From: Rhizobium sp. AC27/96
Lineage (GTDB): Bacteria; Pseudomonadota; Alphaproteobacteria; Rhizobiales; Rhizobiaceae
Length of the DNA: 64,000 nucleotides
Reading direction: 5' to 3'
Assembly: GCF_001692325.1 (NCBI RefSeq)
Contig: NZ_LXKN01000001.1
Location: forward strand, 1,054,001 to 1,118,000
The position numbers and the translations under genes are program-made. Below, one piece after another: positions 26,464 to 35,874 of the stretch (the first letter of the stretch is position 1; each line of letters opens with the position of its first letter). The notes below the pieces were generated by a model that saw nothing but the letters and a program-made list of their open reading frames with translations, was not told the origin of the DNA and made no database searches.

Positions 26464-27840
26464 CTAGTTGATGAGGGTTATGGCAAAGAGAACGTTCGAT
26501 ACGTTGGACGACGAATAGTTCGCGGATGCGCCGGACGAAGAGTAAAGAGAGAGAACGTCGCCAGCGGCAACGTTGACGATACCTCCGTAGTATTGGGTCG
26601 CTCCTGTGGTAGTCGCGCCAGGTGCGTAGTTGCCATCGCCGCTCGATGCACCTGGCACAGCGCCACCATTTTGGCGAAGCTGAACGGATGAAGCGATATT
26701 TGAGGCGCCTGAGATCGTGACGCTTGTCGTCACAGATCCTGAGACGAAATAGCTGCCGGCGCGGCTGAAGGTGAAATTCGATGATGTGTAGGTACCAAAA
26801 CTGGTCGAGCCTCCAGCGGTAGCAAAATTGACCTGAGCCAAGATGTTATTTGCAAGCCCCTGTGTCGCAGGATTGATGACTGAAAAAGCAGCGGTAATTG
26901 ATCGATTGCCGCCAACAACACGGACATTCGTGCCATCACACTCCATCTGGAGAAAGTTTCCAGCTTGCCAAAAACCCGGAGTGATTGGCGCGCCGTTTAG
27001 ATCTGTGACAGCCACATTCCCCAATCCGTTCACGTTAATCGTGGCAGGCCCGGTGGCGGTGTTCGCCACTTGCACCTCGAAACTCAAGAACTTTCTGTAG
27101 GCCGCTGGCGGAGGGGAGAGCGTCACAACGAGTGCCGTCGCCGAACCAGTATCAACGGCTGAATTATACTGACTGTATTGTATAGCCGCAGGGATCTGGC
27201 CAAGTGTCGGGAAATACGGAGCACTATTTAGAAGGGCAATGTTCCCCGACGTAATGGTCATTTGACCGTTGGCAACAGTGATGACGTAGATGCCAGTGAA
27301 CCCAACATCTGGTGATGGCGTGGTCTGTGATCCGGTGGGAGCCGGCGCGCCGGCTTTGAGCTGAATGACGCAATTGTCCTGGCGCTGCGTATTCTGCGCT
27401 GTCCCAGAGTTGTTCGGGCCACTCCATGCCACAGAAGGATCAGCTGCATTATAATATGGCAGCGTTAGTGAAGCCGCGTCAACTTCCGCGAAGGCGACTT
27501 GTACGAGGTAGTTTTGGGATTGGCCTACTGTCGCTGGCGGCGTGATAGTCAGCGTTTGGGAAGACGCCGATATTCCTTGCTTAACAAACTGATTGCTGTC
27601 GGTCCCGAGAGAGCCATATGCGGCGCTGTCAACAGTCTGCAGGCTATAGATCGCCCCTGGCGCAACGTTCACTTGCAAAGAGGCTGGGACCGTCGGCGTT
27701 ACCGCAAGCCCCGAAACGGCGGTGCTTGTGCCGATGGCAGATTCCGCAAGCCAACCAACGCCATAGTAGGCATTCTTGCTGGTGTTGAGCAAATCCGTGT
27801 CGAGCGGAATTTGCCCTGGATAGACAATGTGTCTGCGCAA
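26464..27840 (-). CDS. Tail fibre protein
   Basis: 458 residues. N-terminal ~190 residues are baseplate-attaching in style (IPLDTDLLNTSKNAYYGVGWLAESAIGTST), followed by beta-rich Gly/Ser/Thr repeats and a C-terminal C1q/TNF-like jelly-roll pattern (FSRAGSYFVSGSVTT and LFAITLIN end). Expected to bind the host surface. Preceded by a hairpin that may lower its transcription relative to the baseplate genes. Confidence 0.7.
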   Translation of the reverse strand: MRRHIVYPGQIPLDTDLLNTSKNAYYGVGWLAESAIGTSTAVSGLAVTPTVPASLQVNVAPGAIYSLQTVDSAAYGSLGTDSNQFVKQGISASSQTLTITPPATVGQSQNYLVQVAFAEVDAASLTLPYYNAADPSVAWSGPNNSGTAQNTQRQDNCVIQLKAGAPAPTGSQTTPSPDVGFTGIYVITVANGQMTITSGNIALLNSAPYFPTLGQIPAAIQYSQYNSAVDTGSATALVVTLSPPPAAYRKFLSFEVQVANTATGPATINVNGLGNVAVTDLNGAPITPGFWQAGNFLQMECDGTNVRVVGGNRSITAAFSVINPATQGLANNILAQVNFATAGGSTSFGTYTSSNFTFSRAGSYFVSGSVTTSVTISGASNIASSVQLRQNGGAVPGASSGDGNYAPGATTTGATQYYGGIVNVAAGDVLSLYSSSGASANYSSSNVSNVLFAITLIN

Positions 27841-27861
27841 GGTTTCTCTCCAATGAGAAAA

Positions 27862-27875
27862 GCCGCGTAAGCGGC
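27862..27875 (-). terminator. Hairpin/attenuator before the tail fibre gene
   Basis: Stem GCCGC/GCGGC with a 4-base loop, followed on the minus strand by TTTTCTC. The stem is short, so it may be an attenuator between the gpI-like and fibre genes. Confidence 0.45.
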
Positions 27876-27895
27876 ACTATTTGGGATGGGAACGG

Positions 27896-28696
27896 TTAGA
27901 TTTTGCCGTAGAGGTAGGTGTAGCCGATGCCTGGAACCTGGCCGCTCAACTGGATGAGTGACGATCCGGTGTTCCCAAACAGGAACATGTAGCCAACCGG
28001 AGGAGCACTCGCGCCGTCATCGATGCGAACCCAAGCCGTTACGCCAGCCGCTCGCACATTATTGATGGCAGCATAGATGTCGGCATCTGTGACGGTCCCT
28101 TGGATCATGTCCAGATTGCCGTATTCGAAGGTCGAGGGTGTTGAGTAGCCGCCGGCTGGACCGCCGTAACCGATCACATTGGGAATTCCGCCAGTCGGCG
28201 CTCTATGCACTGTAATCAGCATCTCGTAGGGCATCAGAAGCGAGCCGTAGCCACCAGCGCTGTTATAGGCGAGCCCGTAGCCCCTACCATCACCTGTTAG
28301 CCCGGGAGCATAGCCCCCTGTATCGATCGGGCGCGCCGGTTCGAATATATCGGGCGCTATGCCAGTCAGGCCGGTCAGAACATTAATGATGGCTTGTCGG
28401 GTGTTTCTGGGGCGAAAGAGTTCTGCGATGATTGCTGATCGGAACGCATCGTCCGTTCGTGAGCCGCGCTGCATACGGCGCCCGAAGAAGTCGAAGGCGA
28501 TGAGATCAAGCCATCCATCGGTCGCCGTCAGGATGCGCGTCTGCGCCTTGGCATAGATAATGAGCCCGTAGATCCATGACGCAACATTGGCGAAGGCTGC
28601 CAAGATGCCATCAAGGATTGGGGATGAGCTCGGAAACCATGCCGGAAGTGTAGCCTTGATGCGGCTAATGAAATCGTCCTGGTCGCCTATCGCCAT
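27896..28696 (-). CDS. Baseplate/tail protein I-like (P2 gpI family)
   Basis: 266 residues. Starts with helical segments typical of gpI-like baseplate proteins (RGSRTDDAFRSAIIAELFRPRNTRQAI), then Gly/Tyr-rich and beta-rich parts. Lies immediately after the J-like gene with a one-base overlap, as in P2-type baseplates, and connects baseplate to fibre. Confidence 0.7.
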   Translation of the reverse strand: MAIGDQDDFISRIKATLPAWFPSSSPILDGILAAFANVASWIYGLIIYAKAQTRILTATDGWLDLIAFDFFGRRMQRGSRTDDAFRSAIIAELFRPRNTRQAIINVLTGLTGIAPDIFEPARPIDTGGYAPGLTGDGRGYGLAYNSAGGYGSLLMPYEMLITVHRAPTGGIPNVIGYGGPAGGYSTPSTFEYGNLDMIQGTVTDADIYAAINNVRAAGVTAWVRIDDGASAPPVGYMFLFGNTGSSLIQLSGQVPGIGYTYLYGKI

Positions 28697-29823
28697 CAGT
28701 CGATCGCCACTGTGCCGGATTTTATGGTTTGGACCGCAGTAGCCACTAGATCGGTGGTTCCACTGTTAAGGGTCAGGCTGGAGACAGTCGCGACGCCCGG
28801 GGATGCATCATAGATGACCTGAGCAAGCCGCGTGTAAGAGAGAGTGACGCCGATCCCGAGCGTATTGATATAGTTGGTGACAACCTGGCCGACCGCGCCC
28901 TTCACGGCTGCTGGGTCATACCCTAATACGACGCCGACGATAGCGCTCACATTCGCTGTCACAACAGTCGGGGGGAACACACCAAACGTGATGCTTGCCG
29001 CTCTGTAGGCATCCACCGCATGATAGACACTTGTCAAAAGCGAGGATGGGGGAGAACCGGTCCCGTCATCCACAATGATTGTCAGGTTGCCGCGCTGAGT
29101 CTGCAGCGAGAAGTTCACATTCTCCAAAATGCTCGACTTGATGCCAAGCTGAACATTCGAGATTGCGAACTGGATCGCAGCCACAGTTCCGCGGGCCAGA
29201 GATGCGAGGTAGTTGACGAAGCGGGCACGGTAAGCGCCGTCGCTCTCACCATCAGTGCCCCCCGTAAAGGCGGCGGTATTGTTGACTGTATCGACGCCAA
29301 TGATCGCATCCAGGATCAAGGTGACCGTATTTGCCTGGACATTGCTTCCTGATGAAGCCGTCTGAGCCGCAACTGGGACTGTCACGCTGGCTACAGTCGC
29401 CGGGAGTATATACCCGCCAGACGAGGCGCTGTAAGCTGCGTTGGTGGTGTCAACGGTCACCACGAAGGTCTGCGTGAAGTCTGAAGTCTGGACCCTCGAA
29501 CCGATCGGGATCAGCGCCGAAGTAGTGGGCGTGAACCGTGAATAGGTGACGCTGCCAACGGCTGCGGTCGATGCGAGACGTGTCAGGCCATAGTCGGCCA
29601 TCCACGAATCCAAATCAGACCCAGAAGATGTCGCAGCTCGAGTAAGCGCAAGCACCTGGAGGATGAGGCTTTGAAGCCAAAGTCCTACCCCACCATTGGA
29701 CTCTATAATCGATCGAAGAACCGAACCGATCGTGAAGTCTATGAGGGAATTGGCCTTCGACTGGACAGCCGTCGCCTGATCCCGCACCAGAGTGGTGAAG
29801 GACTTAATATTCAACGTTGCCAT
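28696..29823 (-). CDS. Baseplate assembly protein J-like
   Basis: 375 residues. Recognised by the gpJ/gp6 pattern: helical N-terminus (SFTTLVRDQATAVQSKANSLIDFTIGSVLRS), central YRARFVNYL-LARGTVAAI region, and C-terminal GVTLSYTRLAQVIYDASPGV. Forms the baseplate wedge ring. Co-transcribed with gpW- and gpI-like genes. Confidence 0.88.
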   Translation of the reverse strand: MATLNIKSFTTLVRDQATAVQSKANSLIDFTIGSVLRSIIESNGGVGLWLQSLILQVLALTRAATSSGSDLDSWMADYGLTRLASTAAVGSVTYSRFTPTTSALIPIGSRVQTSDFTQTFVVTVDTTNAAYSASSGGYILPATVASVTVPVAAQTASSGSNVQANTVTLILDAIIGVDTVNNTAAFTGGTDGESDGAYRARFVNYLASLARGTVAAIQFAISNVQLGIKSSILENVNFSLQTQRGNLTIIVDDGTGSPPSSLLTSVYHAVDAYRAASITFGVFPPTVVTANVSAIVGVVLGYDPAAVKGAVGQVVTNYINTLGIGVTLSYTRLAQVIYDASPGVATVSSLTLNSGTTDLVATAVQTIKSGTVAID

Positions 29824-29833
29824 ATATTTGCCG

Positions 29834-30199
29834 CTACTTGTTTACGTCGAATGACAACGTGGCTTGTTGCCCCGTCTTCGCGCTGTAGAACAGGATGTAG
29901 ACCGATACCCCATTGAGGATTTCGGTCACGGTGATCACGGGGGCCGGACTTCTGGCTACTGTGGCCTCAATGGCGATCTGCGCTCGGATGACACTGCGAA
30001 CCAGATCTAGATTCAGTGGGGATCCGACCTGTGCCGGAACGCCTGCGCCGTAGTCGAGATGCCAGATGTATCCTTGGACTGCGGTCATCAGGCGCCTGAT
30101 GATCCGCTGAGTTGTCAGATCATCACCATCGACCATAAGAATGTCACCGGTCGCTGATGCCGTGAGGTCTTCACCCCAGAAATGTGCAACGTCTGGCAT
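29834..30199 (-). CDS. Baseplate protein W (gp25-like)
   Basis: 121 residues with the gp25/gpW lysozyme-like fold signature: QRIIRRLMTAVQGYIWHLDYGAGVP near the centre and paired beta strands after. Sheath-initiating baseplate component. Sits between the PAAR and J-like genes. Confidence 0.85.
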   Translation of the reverse strand: MPDVAHFWGEDLTASATGDILMVDGDDLTTQRIIRRLMTAVQGYIWHLDYGAGVPAQVGSPLNLDLVRSVIRAQIAIEATVARSPAPVITVTEILNGVSVYILFYSAKTGQQATLSFDVNK

Positions 30200-30202
30200 G
30201 GA

Positions 30203-30463
30203 TCACTCACAAAGGGTCTTGGTCGCGCCCCCAACGATCACGGCTCCGCATGCAGTGACGGACCCACTTCTTGCCACCTGAGCGCCCTCGGCCGTGAACT
30301 TCGGGCTTCCCGTAAGGATTGGGTTCGGCCCATGAATTGGACAGGAAAGCGTGTCTCCAACGCGCGCCACCAGCTTTCCTTCAACACCCGTTTTCGATGC
30401 GCTTGAGGTGATAGAGCCCCCGTGTGATGAAGTGTCACCAAATCTAGCCACCGGGTTAGCCAT
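30203..30463 (-). CDS. PAAR-motif spike tip protein
   Basis: 86 residues with three PAAR-type turns (VARFGDTSSHGG, VARVGDTLSCPIHG, VARSGSVTACG). PAAR proteins sharpen the tip of the membrane-piercing spike and bind a metal through His/Cys; His14, Cys and His of CPIHG are candidates. It overlaps the spike gene's end by 8 bases, consistent with coupling. Confidence 0.88.
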   Translation of the reverse strand: MANPVARFGDTSSHGGSITSSASKTGVEGKLVARVGDTLSCPIHGPNPILTGSPKFTAEGAQVARSGSVTACGAVIVGGATKTLCE

Positions 30464-30902
30464 TGATATTCACCGTCCCGCCGCCGGCATTGATGTTGAT
30501 GTTTTGACCATTCGTGCTCAGAGTCAGCACTCCTGCTTGGTCAGCCTTGAGGATGAACCCCGCTGCTGACTGAATGACAATCTCACCGGATTGGGCGACT
30601 GGTGGGCGCTCCTGGTCGGAATGAAGACGCCCTGTGATCGATGGCGCGTCTTTGTCGCCGCCAACATAGTCCACCTTGACCTGATCGCCGGCCGTGAGGC
30701 CTATAGCGATCCCAAAACCATTGCCGATATGACCCGTCTCGATCGGCAACCAGCCAGTTTCGACGCCCTTTGGCTGCAACAAAACCTTTGCTGCATACCG
30801 ATTGGGGTCATAGGAGGTAACGGTTCCGATTGATGGCTTCGGGCGCCGGCTGAGAACCTGATCCACAATCCTGCGCACCAGGTCTTCGATATCACCCATC
30901 AT
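30456..30902 (-). CDS. Baseplate assembly protein V / tail spike
   Basis: 148 residues: N-terminal OB-like region (SIGTVTSYDPNRYAAKVLLQPKG, WLPIETGHIGNGFGIAIGL, GDQVKVDY), then a C-terminal beta-helix of alternating hydrophobic residues ending NININAGGGTVNING. This is the short gpV-type central spike, to which the downstream PAAR protein attaches. Confidence 0.88.
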   Translation of the reverse strand: MMGDIEDLVRRIVDQVLSRRPKPSIGTVTSYDPNRYAAKVLLQPKGVETGWLPIETGHIGNGFGIAIGLTAGDQVKVDYVGGDKDAPSITGRLHSDQERPPVAQSGEIVIQSAAGFILKADQAGVLTLSTNGQNININAGGGTVNING

Positions 30903-30904
30903 GC

Positions 30905-31963
30905 CTATTTTCGCTTCTTGGATTTCGACTTCGCAGAGACAGTCATCCGATAGCCCCCGGACTGGCTCATCGAATGCTCTATGGTCGTGATGTCGTGCTG
31001 TTGATCGTAGGCGGTTCCTGTACCGCTAAGCCGCATATCGAAGCGAGGCGTCACAGTAGGATCCCCCGGCATCGTCAGATCGAACATAAGTTCGTGGCTC
31101 GTGTTTTCGGCTAGGCGCTTCTCGGCGAGCCTTTGTGTCTGGTCGCCCGTCAGACCCGGTACTTCATAATTATAATTCAGGGGCTCGCCGGAGCCTGTCG
31201 GTTCAGAGGCACCATATTCGTAAGCCTTCTTCTCTTTGTGGTTCCAGCTCTGGACTTTCACATTCACGGGGCGCCCAAGGATAACGTTCCGTGACGTCTT
31301 CAAGGTCATGAAATTGCCGCTGGCATAGGAGGCCGCAGTTGGTGGGCTATAGACCACATCCAGGACCGGCAGTTGTTCATCGACCGCCTTGAAATAGAGA
31401 ATGCCACCGGTCATATACGCGACCATGCCATTCATATCGGCAAGCTGCGTGATTACTGTCCATTCGGATTCGTCGTTGGTGAGCTTGGCGTAGTCGAGCT
31501 GAAAAATCTTTCCGCCCTTGGATGGCAGAGAATCCGCATCAACGTTGATCCCATGCCGTCCGGCGATCTGCTTTACGATCTGGTCAGGCGTGAGATTGTT
31601 GAACTTCTCGCTGGACTTACTGTCGATCAGAGCTGCGGCCTTGTCCCTGCCCTGCACGCTCAAAATGCGCTGGTCGAAGTTATGGCCGACCTTGTCGACC
31701 TTCCCGTCAAAAACCTGGACAGCCCCACTGATCGCATCGGTCTGGAACTGGACTTGAACGGCGATATCGCTCTGCTCAGACCACCAGCCCTCATCCATGT
31801 CGGCAGGAAGGGCGCCGAAGGGGATCTCACAGTGAAAGGTGTCGGACTTGTGCGTCTTCGACATCTGGACGTCAACGCTGATACAGTTCAGCGTTTCGCC
31901 ATTAGCGATGATGAATGCCCGTGGCTGCCTGAGTGTCACGTCAGGCTCCCAGAATGCCGCCAT
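30905..31963 (-). CDS. Tail hub protein (late control gene D/gp27-like)
   Basis: 352 residues; the fold signature of phage late control D/baseplate hub proteins is visible (FDGKVDKVGHNFDQRILSVQGRDKAAALID, LTPDQIVKQIAGRHGINV, SEWTVITQLADMNGM). Forms the trimeric hub that carries the spike. The start overlaps the LysM gene's end by 23 bases. Confidence 0.85.
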   Translation of the reverse strand: MAAFWEPDVTLRQPRAFIIANGETLNCISVDVQMSKTHKSDTFHCEIPFGALPADMDEGWWSEQSDIAVQVQFQTDAISGAVQVFDGKVDKVGHNFDQRILSVQGRDKAAALIDSKSSEKFNNLTPDQIVKQIAGRHGINVDADSLPSKGGKIFQLDYAKLTNDESEWTVITQLADMNGMVAYMTGGILYFKAVDEQLPVLDVVYSPPTAASYASGNFMTLKTSRNVILGRPVNVKVQSWNHKEKKAYEYGASEPTGSGEPLNYNYEVPGLTGDQTQRLAEKRLAENTSHELMFDLTMPGDPTVTPRFDMRLSGTGTAYDQQHDITTIEHSMSQSGGYRMTVSAKSKSKKRK

Positions 31964-32162
31964 TAGAGGCGATAGTGGTTTGAGGGATCGTCAAGGTGAC
32001 AATACCAACGATCATCGGGTCAGAAAGACCGTTAGCCTTCGCGATCTGATACCATTTCGTCGCGTCGCCAAGATACTGAGCCGCCAGAGCATAGAGATTT
32101 CCGCCAGCCACCGTGACGACCCGATTGGTCACAACGGCGGGAATAGAGCTTTGCAAAGCCAT
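31941..32162 (-). CDS. LysM-like tail protein X
   Basis: 73 residues matching phage tail protein X: a LysM-like module (LYALAAQYLGDATKWYQIAKANGLSDP, then a VTLTIP strand). Small hub/baseplate component; overlaps the hub gene. Confidence 0.8.
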   Translation of the reverse strand: MALQSSIPAVVTNRVVTVAGGNLYALAAQYLGDATKWYQIAKANGLSDPMIVGIVTLTIPQTTIASNGGILGA

Positions 32163-32165
32163 GCG

Positions 32166-32933
32166 TCACCCTTGCTGGAGAGCCAGGTTCTTGCCGATAA
32201 GATTAATGTTGTCTTTCGAGAACAGGGCGGCAGATTCGTCTGTCGTGTTCTGAAGTTGGCTCGTGATAAATGACGCCATCTGATCAGGGTCGACGCCGGG
32301 CAGCGTGCCGGCCCCTACCCCGAGCGTCGCGTCTAGGCCTGCGGCTATCCCGTCAATCGTAGATGCTGCTGTGTACACGGTCGAGGTAACCGTCGAAAGG
32401 GTTGCTGTAGAAGCGTCCTGTAGCGATCCGGCAGCGCTGACAGCCGTTGAGACTGTCGAAACAGCCGCCGCAGTAGCAATCTGAGCCGCAGACGTCCCGC
32501 CAGCCGTGAATGATGCAGCGACCGTGAGCGCATTTCCCACAATCGTATCAATCCCGTTGACGATTGCCCCAAGAGCATCGTTGATAAGATCCGTGACCAC
32601 CGTGCAGGTGATCTTGTAAGGGATCTCGTAAAAACGCTCCGGCTCAGCCTTGAACTCCGTAATCAGCACGACAAGGAACGTGCTCATGTAGGAAAGCGTG
32701 ACTTGAGCGCCGGCTGAACGCATGGCGTCGAGCGCTTGTGCCCTCTCCATGGCGTCCGGCCCACGAAACCTTCCCGACCAATTCACATCATCCGCATCTG
32801 GGCCCATCGCATCTACAACGCGATTGCCCCCGATCAATTTGTGGACGGCCGCGTGCTGACGGCCGCCGAAGTTGATGCGTTCCGGAATTTCGAAGTTCTG
32901 GAACGTTACGCCGCCGAGGACCAAGCTAACCAT
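32166..32933 (-). CDS. Baseplate/hub-associated protein (DNA-circularisation-like)
   Basis: 255 residues. N-terminal half (FQNFEIPERINFGGRQHAAVHKLIGG, VNWSGRFRGPDAMERAQALDAM) resembles the N-terminus of phage DNA-circularisation/gp53-type baseplate proteins; the C-terminal half is Ala/Thr/Ser-rich helix. Located between tape measure and LysM genes, as in Mu-like tails. Confidence 0.65.
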   Translation of the reverse strand: MVSLVLGGVTFQNFEIPERINFGGRQHAAVHKLIGGNRVVDAMGPDADDVNWSGRFRGPDAMERAQALDAMRSAGAQVTLSYMSTFLVVLITEFKAEPERFYEIPYKITCTVVTDLINDALGAIVNGIDTIVGNALTVAASFTAGGTSAAQIATAAAVSTVSTAVSAAGSLQDASTATLSTVTSTVYTAASTIDGIAAGLDATLGVGAGTLPGVDPDQMASFITSQLQNTTDESAALFSKDNINLIGKNLALQQG

Positions 32934-32941
32934 GTCGATCC

Positions 32942-34780
32942 TCAGATAAAGGAAACATCAGTCGGAGCAGCCATGGCCTGCCCATCGAAGGTAGACGACG
33001 ATCCAGACCACGAGCCATTGCGCGCCATATGCGTACTGACGGCCTGAGCAAGCCGGCGCCCATCGACATTGAGGGCGGCGTGGACGGTCACCGGCTGATT
33101 ATTGTTGGCTGGCGGAACCCAACTTGCCGGATTGTAGCCGAGCTGATCCTTGCCTGGATGTACGCCAGGCTCCGGGAACGAGAACTGCGGTGTTCCGGGA
33201 GCGTTTGCCGAACCTGGAGGGCCTACCCCGGGTCCACCGAGGATAGCATTCTTGATCATCCCGGGGATTTGGGCCAACTGCGAAATGAAATTGACGATCG
33301 CGTTGTAGATCCCGGTGAAGACATCAACGATGGCATGCCAATTGTAGGCTACAATCGAAACGATAATCCCGCCGATCGCGGCAACTGCAATGGCTATAGC
33401 GCCGCCCGGTATCAGTGCCGCAGCAGCTGCTACAACCGCGACAGCGCCCAAGGCCGCAAGACCTATGCCAAGGCCAACTAGGGCTTCGCCGATGATCTTG
33501 ATGGTTTCAGGATGTCCATTCGCGAAATTGGTCAGCGATTTCATGACATCTGCCATGGTGTTCATCGCCTGAATGGCCACAGGAACCAGTGGAGAGCCCA
33601 GCGCCGTCAGCAGGTTATTCCACGCCGATGAGAAATTCTTCTCAACTGTGTTCGGGTCATTCTGCAGAAGACCGCCAGCTGCACCCACGCCTTGTGCTTG
33701 CCCAACGATGCTGGCGTCCTTGTTGATGCGCTGGCCCTCCAGAAGCAGAGTGGCGATCGCTTGCGCGGATGTCCGATTGCCAAACATACCACCGAGCAAC
33801 TGGATAGCGCTTTCGTCGCCGGCAAAGACCTGATGCCCAAGCTTACCCTCGACCAGAGGCTTGAAGACTTCCTGCGCCCACCGATACGGGTCTTTCGTCA
33901 TCAAATCAGTGCCCTTGACGGCGCCGGGATTGAAGCCGACAGGATCGCCCTTCCCGTCATAGATGATCTTGGACTGATCTTCGATGAGACCGAGGTCCAT
34001 CATCTGGCCGAGAGACCTCTTCGTGACCTTGCCCTGTACTGCCGTTCCAAAGAGCGACATTAGGGCCGTACCAGTCTGCGATGGCCCCATTTCCTGAATG
34101 AGCGAAGGCAAATACTTTGTATAAAATTCCTCGTCCCAGCCCTTTGAGGCCAAGCGACCGTACTGCGTTGCCTGAAGGAAGCCCTTCGGATCCACCTTGC
34201 CGCCTGAGGCAGTAATCGCCTTGGTCATCATGTCGAAGTACGACATGAACTGATCGGGCGTCTGAAGGCCTTTAAGTTCGCCGGCTCTCGCCATCTCATA
34301 GACAGCGTCGGAAGCCTTATCGCCGGAGCCTTCGGTGACAGCGTTCAGAACGACGCGCATCTGTTCAAGTGGAGCGATGAAGTCCATGGCGTGCTCTGTG
34401 GAGCCGAACACCATACGGGCCTCTTTGATGTCGGCGAGGACATCAGATACCTTCAGGCCATATTGCGAGGCTACTTTCCAGGAGTCAGCCGTGGCTTTGG
34501 CAATATCAACCTGATTGACGCCGGCCGCAGCCATCTGCTGCTGGACGTGGATCAATTCTTTTCCATGGTCCGCTAGCTTGGCGACGCCCGCGATGATAGC
34601 CCCGCCGGCGAGAATGCCCACAGTTCCCGCAAGCGCCAGGTTCCAACTAGAAAAAGCCTTTTCGACCTCTCCGACCTTCCCTTTGAGGCCAAGAAGATCC
34701 GCGGCGATAACAGCCAGAACCGGCGACATGCCGTTTGTGAGGCTGATCGCTACGCCAATTTTCCAGACGTCCACAGGCAA
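32942..34780 (-). CDS. Tail tape measure protein
   Basis: 612 residues; sets tail length. Long helical segments, a phage-tape-measure core (DSWKVASQYGLKVSDVLADIKEARMVFGSTEHAMDF) and two hydrophobic stretches (about 50-65 and 450-490) typical of the family. The C-terminus is Pro/Gly/Asn-rich. The modest length predicts a fairly short contractile tail. Unusually, three genes separate it from the tail chaperone gene. Confidence 0.85.
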   Translation of the reverse strand: MPVDVWKIGVAISLTNGMSPVLAVIAADLLGLKGKVGEVEKAFSSWNLALAGTVGILAGGAIIAGVAKLADHGKELIHVQQQMAAAGVNQVDIAKATADSWKVASQYGLKVSDVLADIKEARMVFGSTEHAMDFIAPLEQMRVVLNAVTEGSGDKASDAVYEMARAGELKGLQTPDQFMSYFDMMTKAITASGGKVDPKGFLQATQYGRLASKGWDEEFYTKYLPSLIQEMGPSQTGTALMSLFGTAVQGKVTKRSLGQMMDLGLIEDQSKIIYDGKGDPVGFNPGAVKGTDLMTKDPYRWAQEVFKPLVEGKLGHQVFAGDESAIQLLGGMFGNRTSAQAIATLLLEGQRINKDASIVGQAQGVGAAGGLLQNDPNTVEKNFSSAWNNLLTALGSPLVPVAIQAMNTMADVMKSLTNFANGHPETIKIIGEALVGLGIGLAALGAVAVVAAAAALIPGGAIAIAVAAIGGIIVSIVAYNWHAIVDVFTGIYNAIVNFISQLAQIPGMIKNAILGGPGVGPPGSANAPGTPQFSFPEPGVHPGKDQLGYNPASWVPPANNNQPVTVHAALNVDGRRLAQAVSTHMARNGSWSGSSSTFDGQAMAAPTDVSFI

Positions 34781-34838
34781 CCTCGACTTTTTGAAGAAAA
34801 TGGCTCATGTTCTCGCTCTGTTTCAACGGAGCGCCTGC

Positions 34839-35342
34839 ATGAGCCAGGAATGGGATTACCCTCCTCGTCGCCAATGGATGAGGGAGGAGCGTGTTCGACC
34901 TTCGAAAACCGACAGATTTGACCGAGTTATTGACCATCTGCCGAAACCAAAGACGGCTTGGCAGTGGTATGTGCGACAGATGCAGGGCCGCGGGCACTGG
35001 CTCTATAAAGCCAACGTCTCAGCGTTGTTTTTCACGATGCTTGGCTTCTTCTTCGCCGCAGTCGTCATAGTTGGTATGCTTGTCGGGGCCTTGATCTCTC
35101 ACGTTGCCCATGCGCAAGAAGCGCCGCCGATCGAACAAAACTCTCAGGTGATGCCAGATTTTCCGAAAGAGCTCTATCCGATCGCCATCGAACTGATCAA
35201 AGCAAAGGGATGGCGCTGCGACAGCATTTCAGCCGCCCGCAAATGGGTTTGGTCGCGTGGCTTTACGGTGGTCTGCAACAACTATAGCTACCAGTATGAT
35301 TTCGAAGACCGCGGCGGCAACATTGAAGTCAGTTTGAAGTAG
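34839..35342 (+). CDS. Plus-strand membrane protein (moron)
   Basis: 167 residues from the ATG at 34839. Charged N-terminus, one transmembrane helix (about 67-92, ALFFTMLGFFFAAVVIVGMLVGAL), then a periplasmic domain with two cysteines (WRCDS, VVCNN). It faces against all surrounding tail genes and overlaps the PLD gene end by 14 bases, the usual situation of a prophage-expressed accessory gene. Possible superinfection-exclusion protein; function unknown. Confidence 0.6.
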   Translation: MSQEWDYPPRRQWMREERVRPSKTDRFDRVIDHLPKPKTAWQWYVRQMQGRGHWLYKANVSALFFTMLGFFFAAVVIVGMLVGALISHVAHAQEAPPIEQNSQVMPDFPKELYPIAIELIKAKGWRCDSISAARKWVWSRGFTVVCNNYSYQYDFEDRGGNIEVSLK

Positions 35343-35874
35343 TGCCCTCGAACACCCTCGAAACCTTCAGGCGCCGATCCCAATTCTCAGAAAACTCTTT
35401 GGCTAGGTCGCGGCTTTCAGCGAACGTGACGTTTTCCGCATTCCGCTTTTGCGCCGAGGCCGTGTAGTTGAAGGAGCCACCCACCACCAGCCGCTCATCA
35501 ATGATCATAATCTTGTTGTGAGCGATGGTCGGCTCATAGTCGATCCAGACCGGGATGCCAGCAGCTTCAAGCAGTGTAGCGCCTGAGTATTTCCGCTCAT
35601 TCACCTTGTCCAAGATCGCCAGAACCTCAACGCCGCGTTCTGCGGCTCGCTGTAGGGCGTGGATGATGGGTAGAGACGTGAACCCGTAGGCTTGAACGCG
35701 AATGCTCGTCTTGGCGCCGTCGATCGCCTCAACAATCCGATCCTCACACTGTTCGCCAGGGGTGAAGCAAACCGAGATCTTGGCAAATGCCACCGGCGCG
35801 GCGACGGCGGGAAGGCTTATGAGCGATAGGGCGATGGCGGCGGTGAATCTCATGGTCCTGAGATAGCACTTCAT
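35329..35874 (-). CDS. Secreted phospholipase D-family nuclease (Nuc-like)
   Basis: 181 residues: signal peptide (MRFTAAIALSLISLPAVAAP), then a single HKD domain with the catalytic motif HNKIMIIDERLVVGGSFN (His-x-Lys-x4-Asp). One HKD motif means it works as a dimer, as the periplasmic endonuclease Nuc does. It starts at an ATGA overlap with the preceding tail gene. A periplasmic nuclease in a prophage could degrade entering DNA of other phages or plasmids; that is inference. Confidence 0.8.
   Translation of the reverse strand: MKCYLRTMRFTAAIALSLISLPAVAAPVAFAKISVCFTPGEQCEDRIVEAIDGAKTSIRVQAYGFTSLPIIHALQRAAERGVEVLAILDKVNERKYSGATLLEAAGIPVWIDYEPTIAHNKIMIIDERLVVGGSFNYTASAQKRNAENVTFAESRDLAKEFSENWDRRLKVSRVFEGTTSN

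Noticed and set aside
34515..34838. Longer start for the plus-strand membrane protein
   Set aside because: It would lie within the tape measure gene; the ATG at 34839 gives a normal protein.
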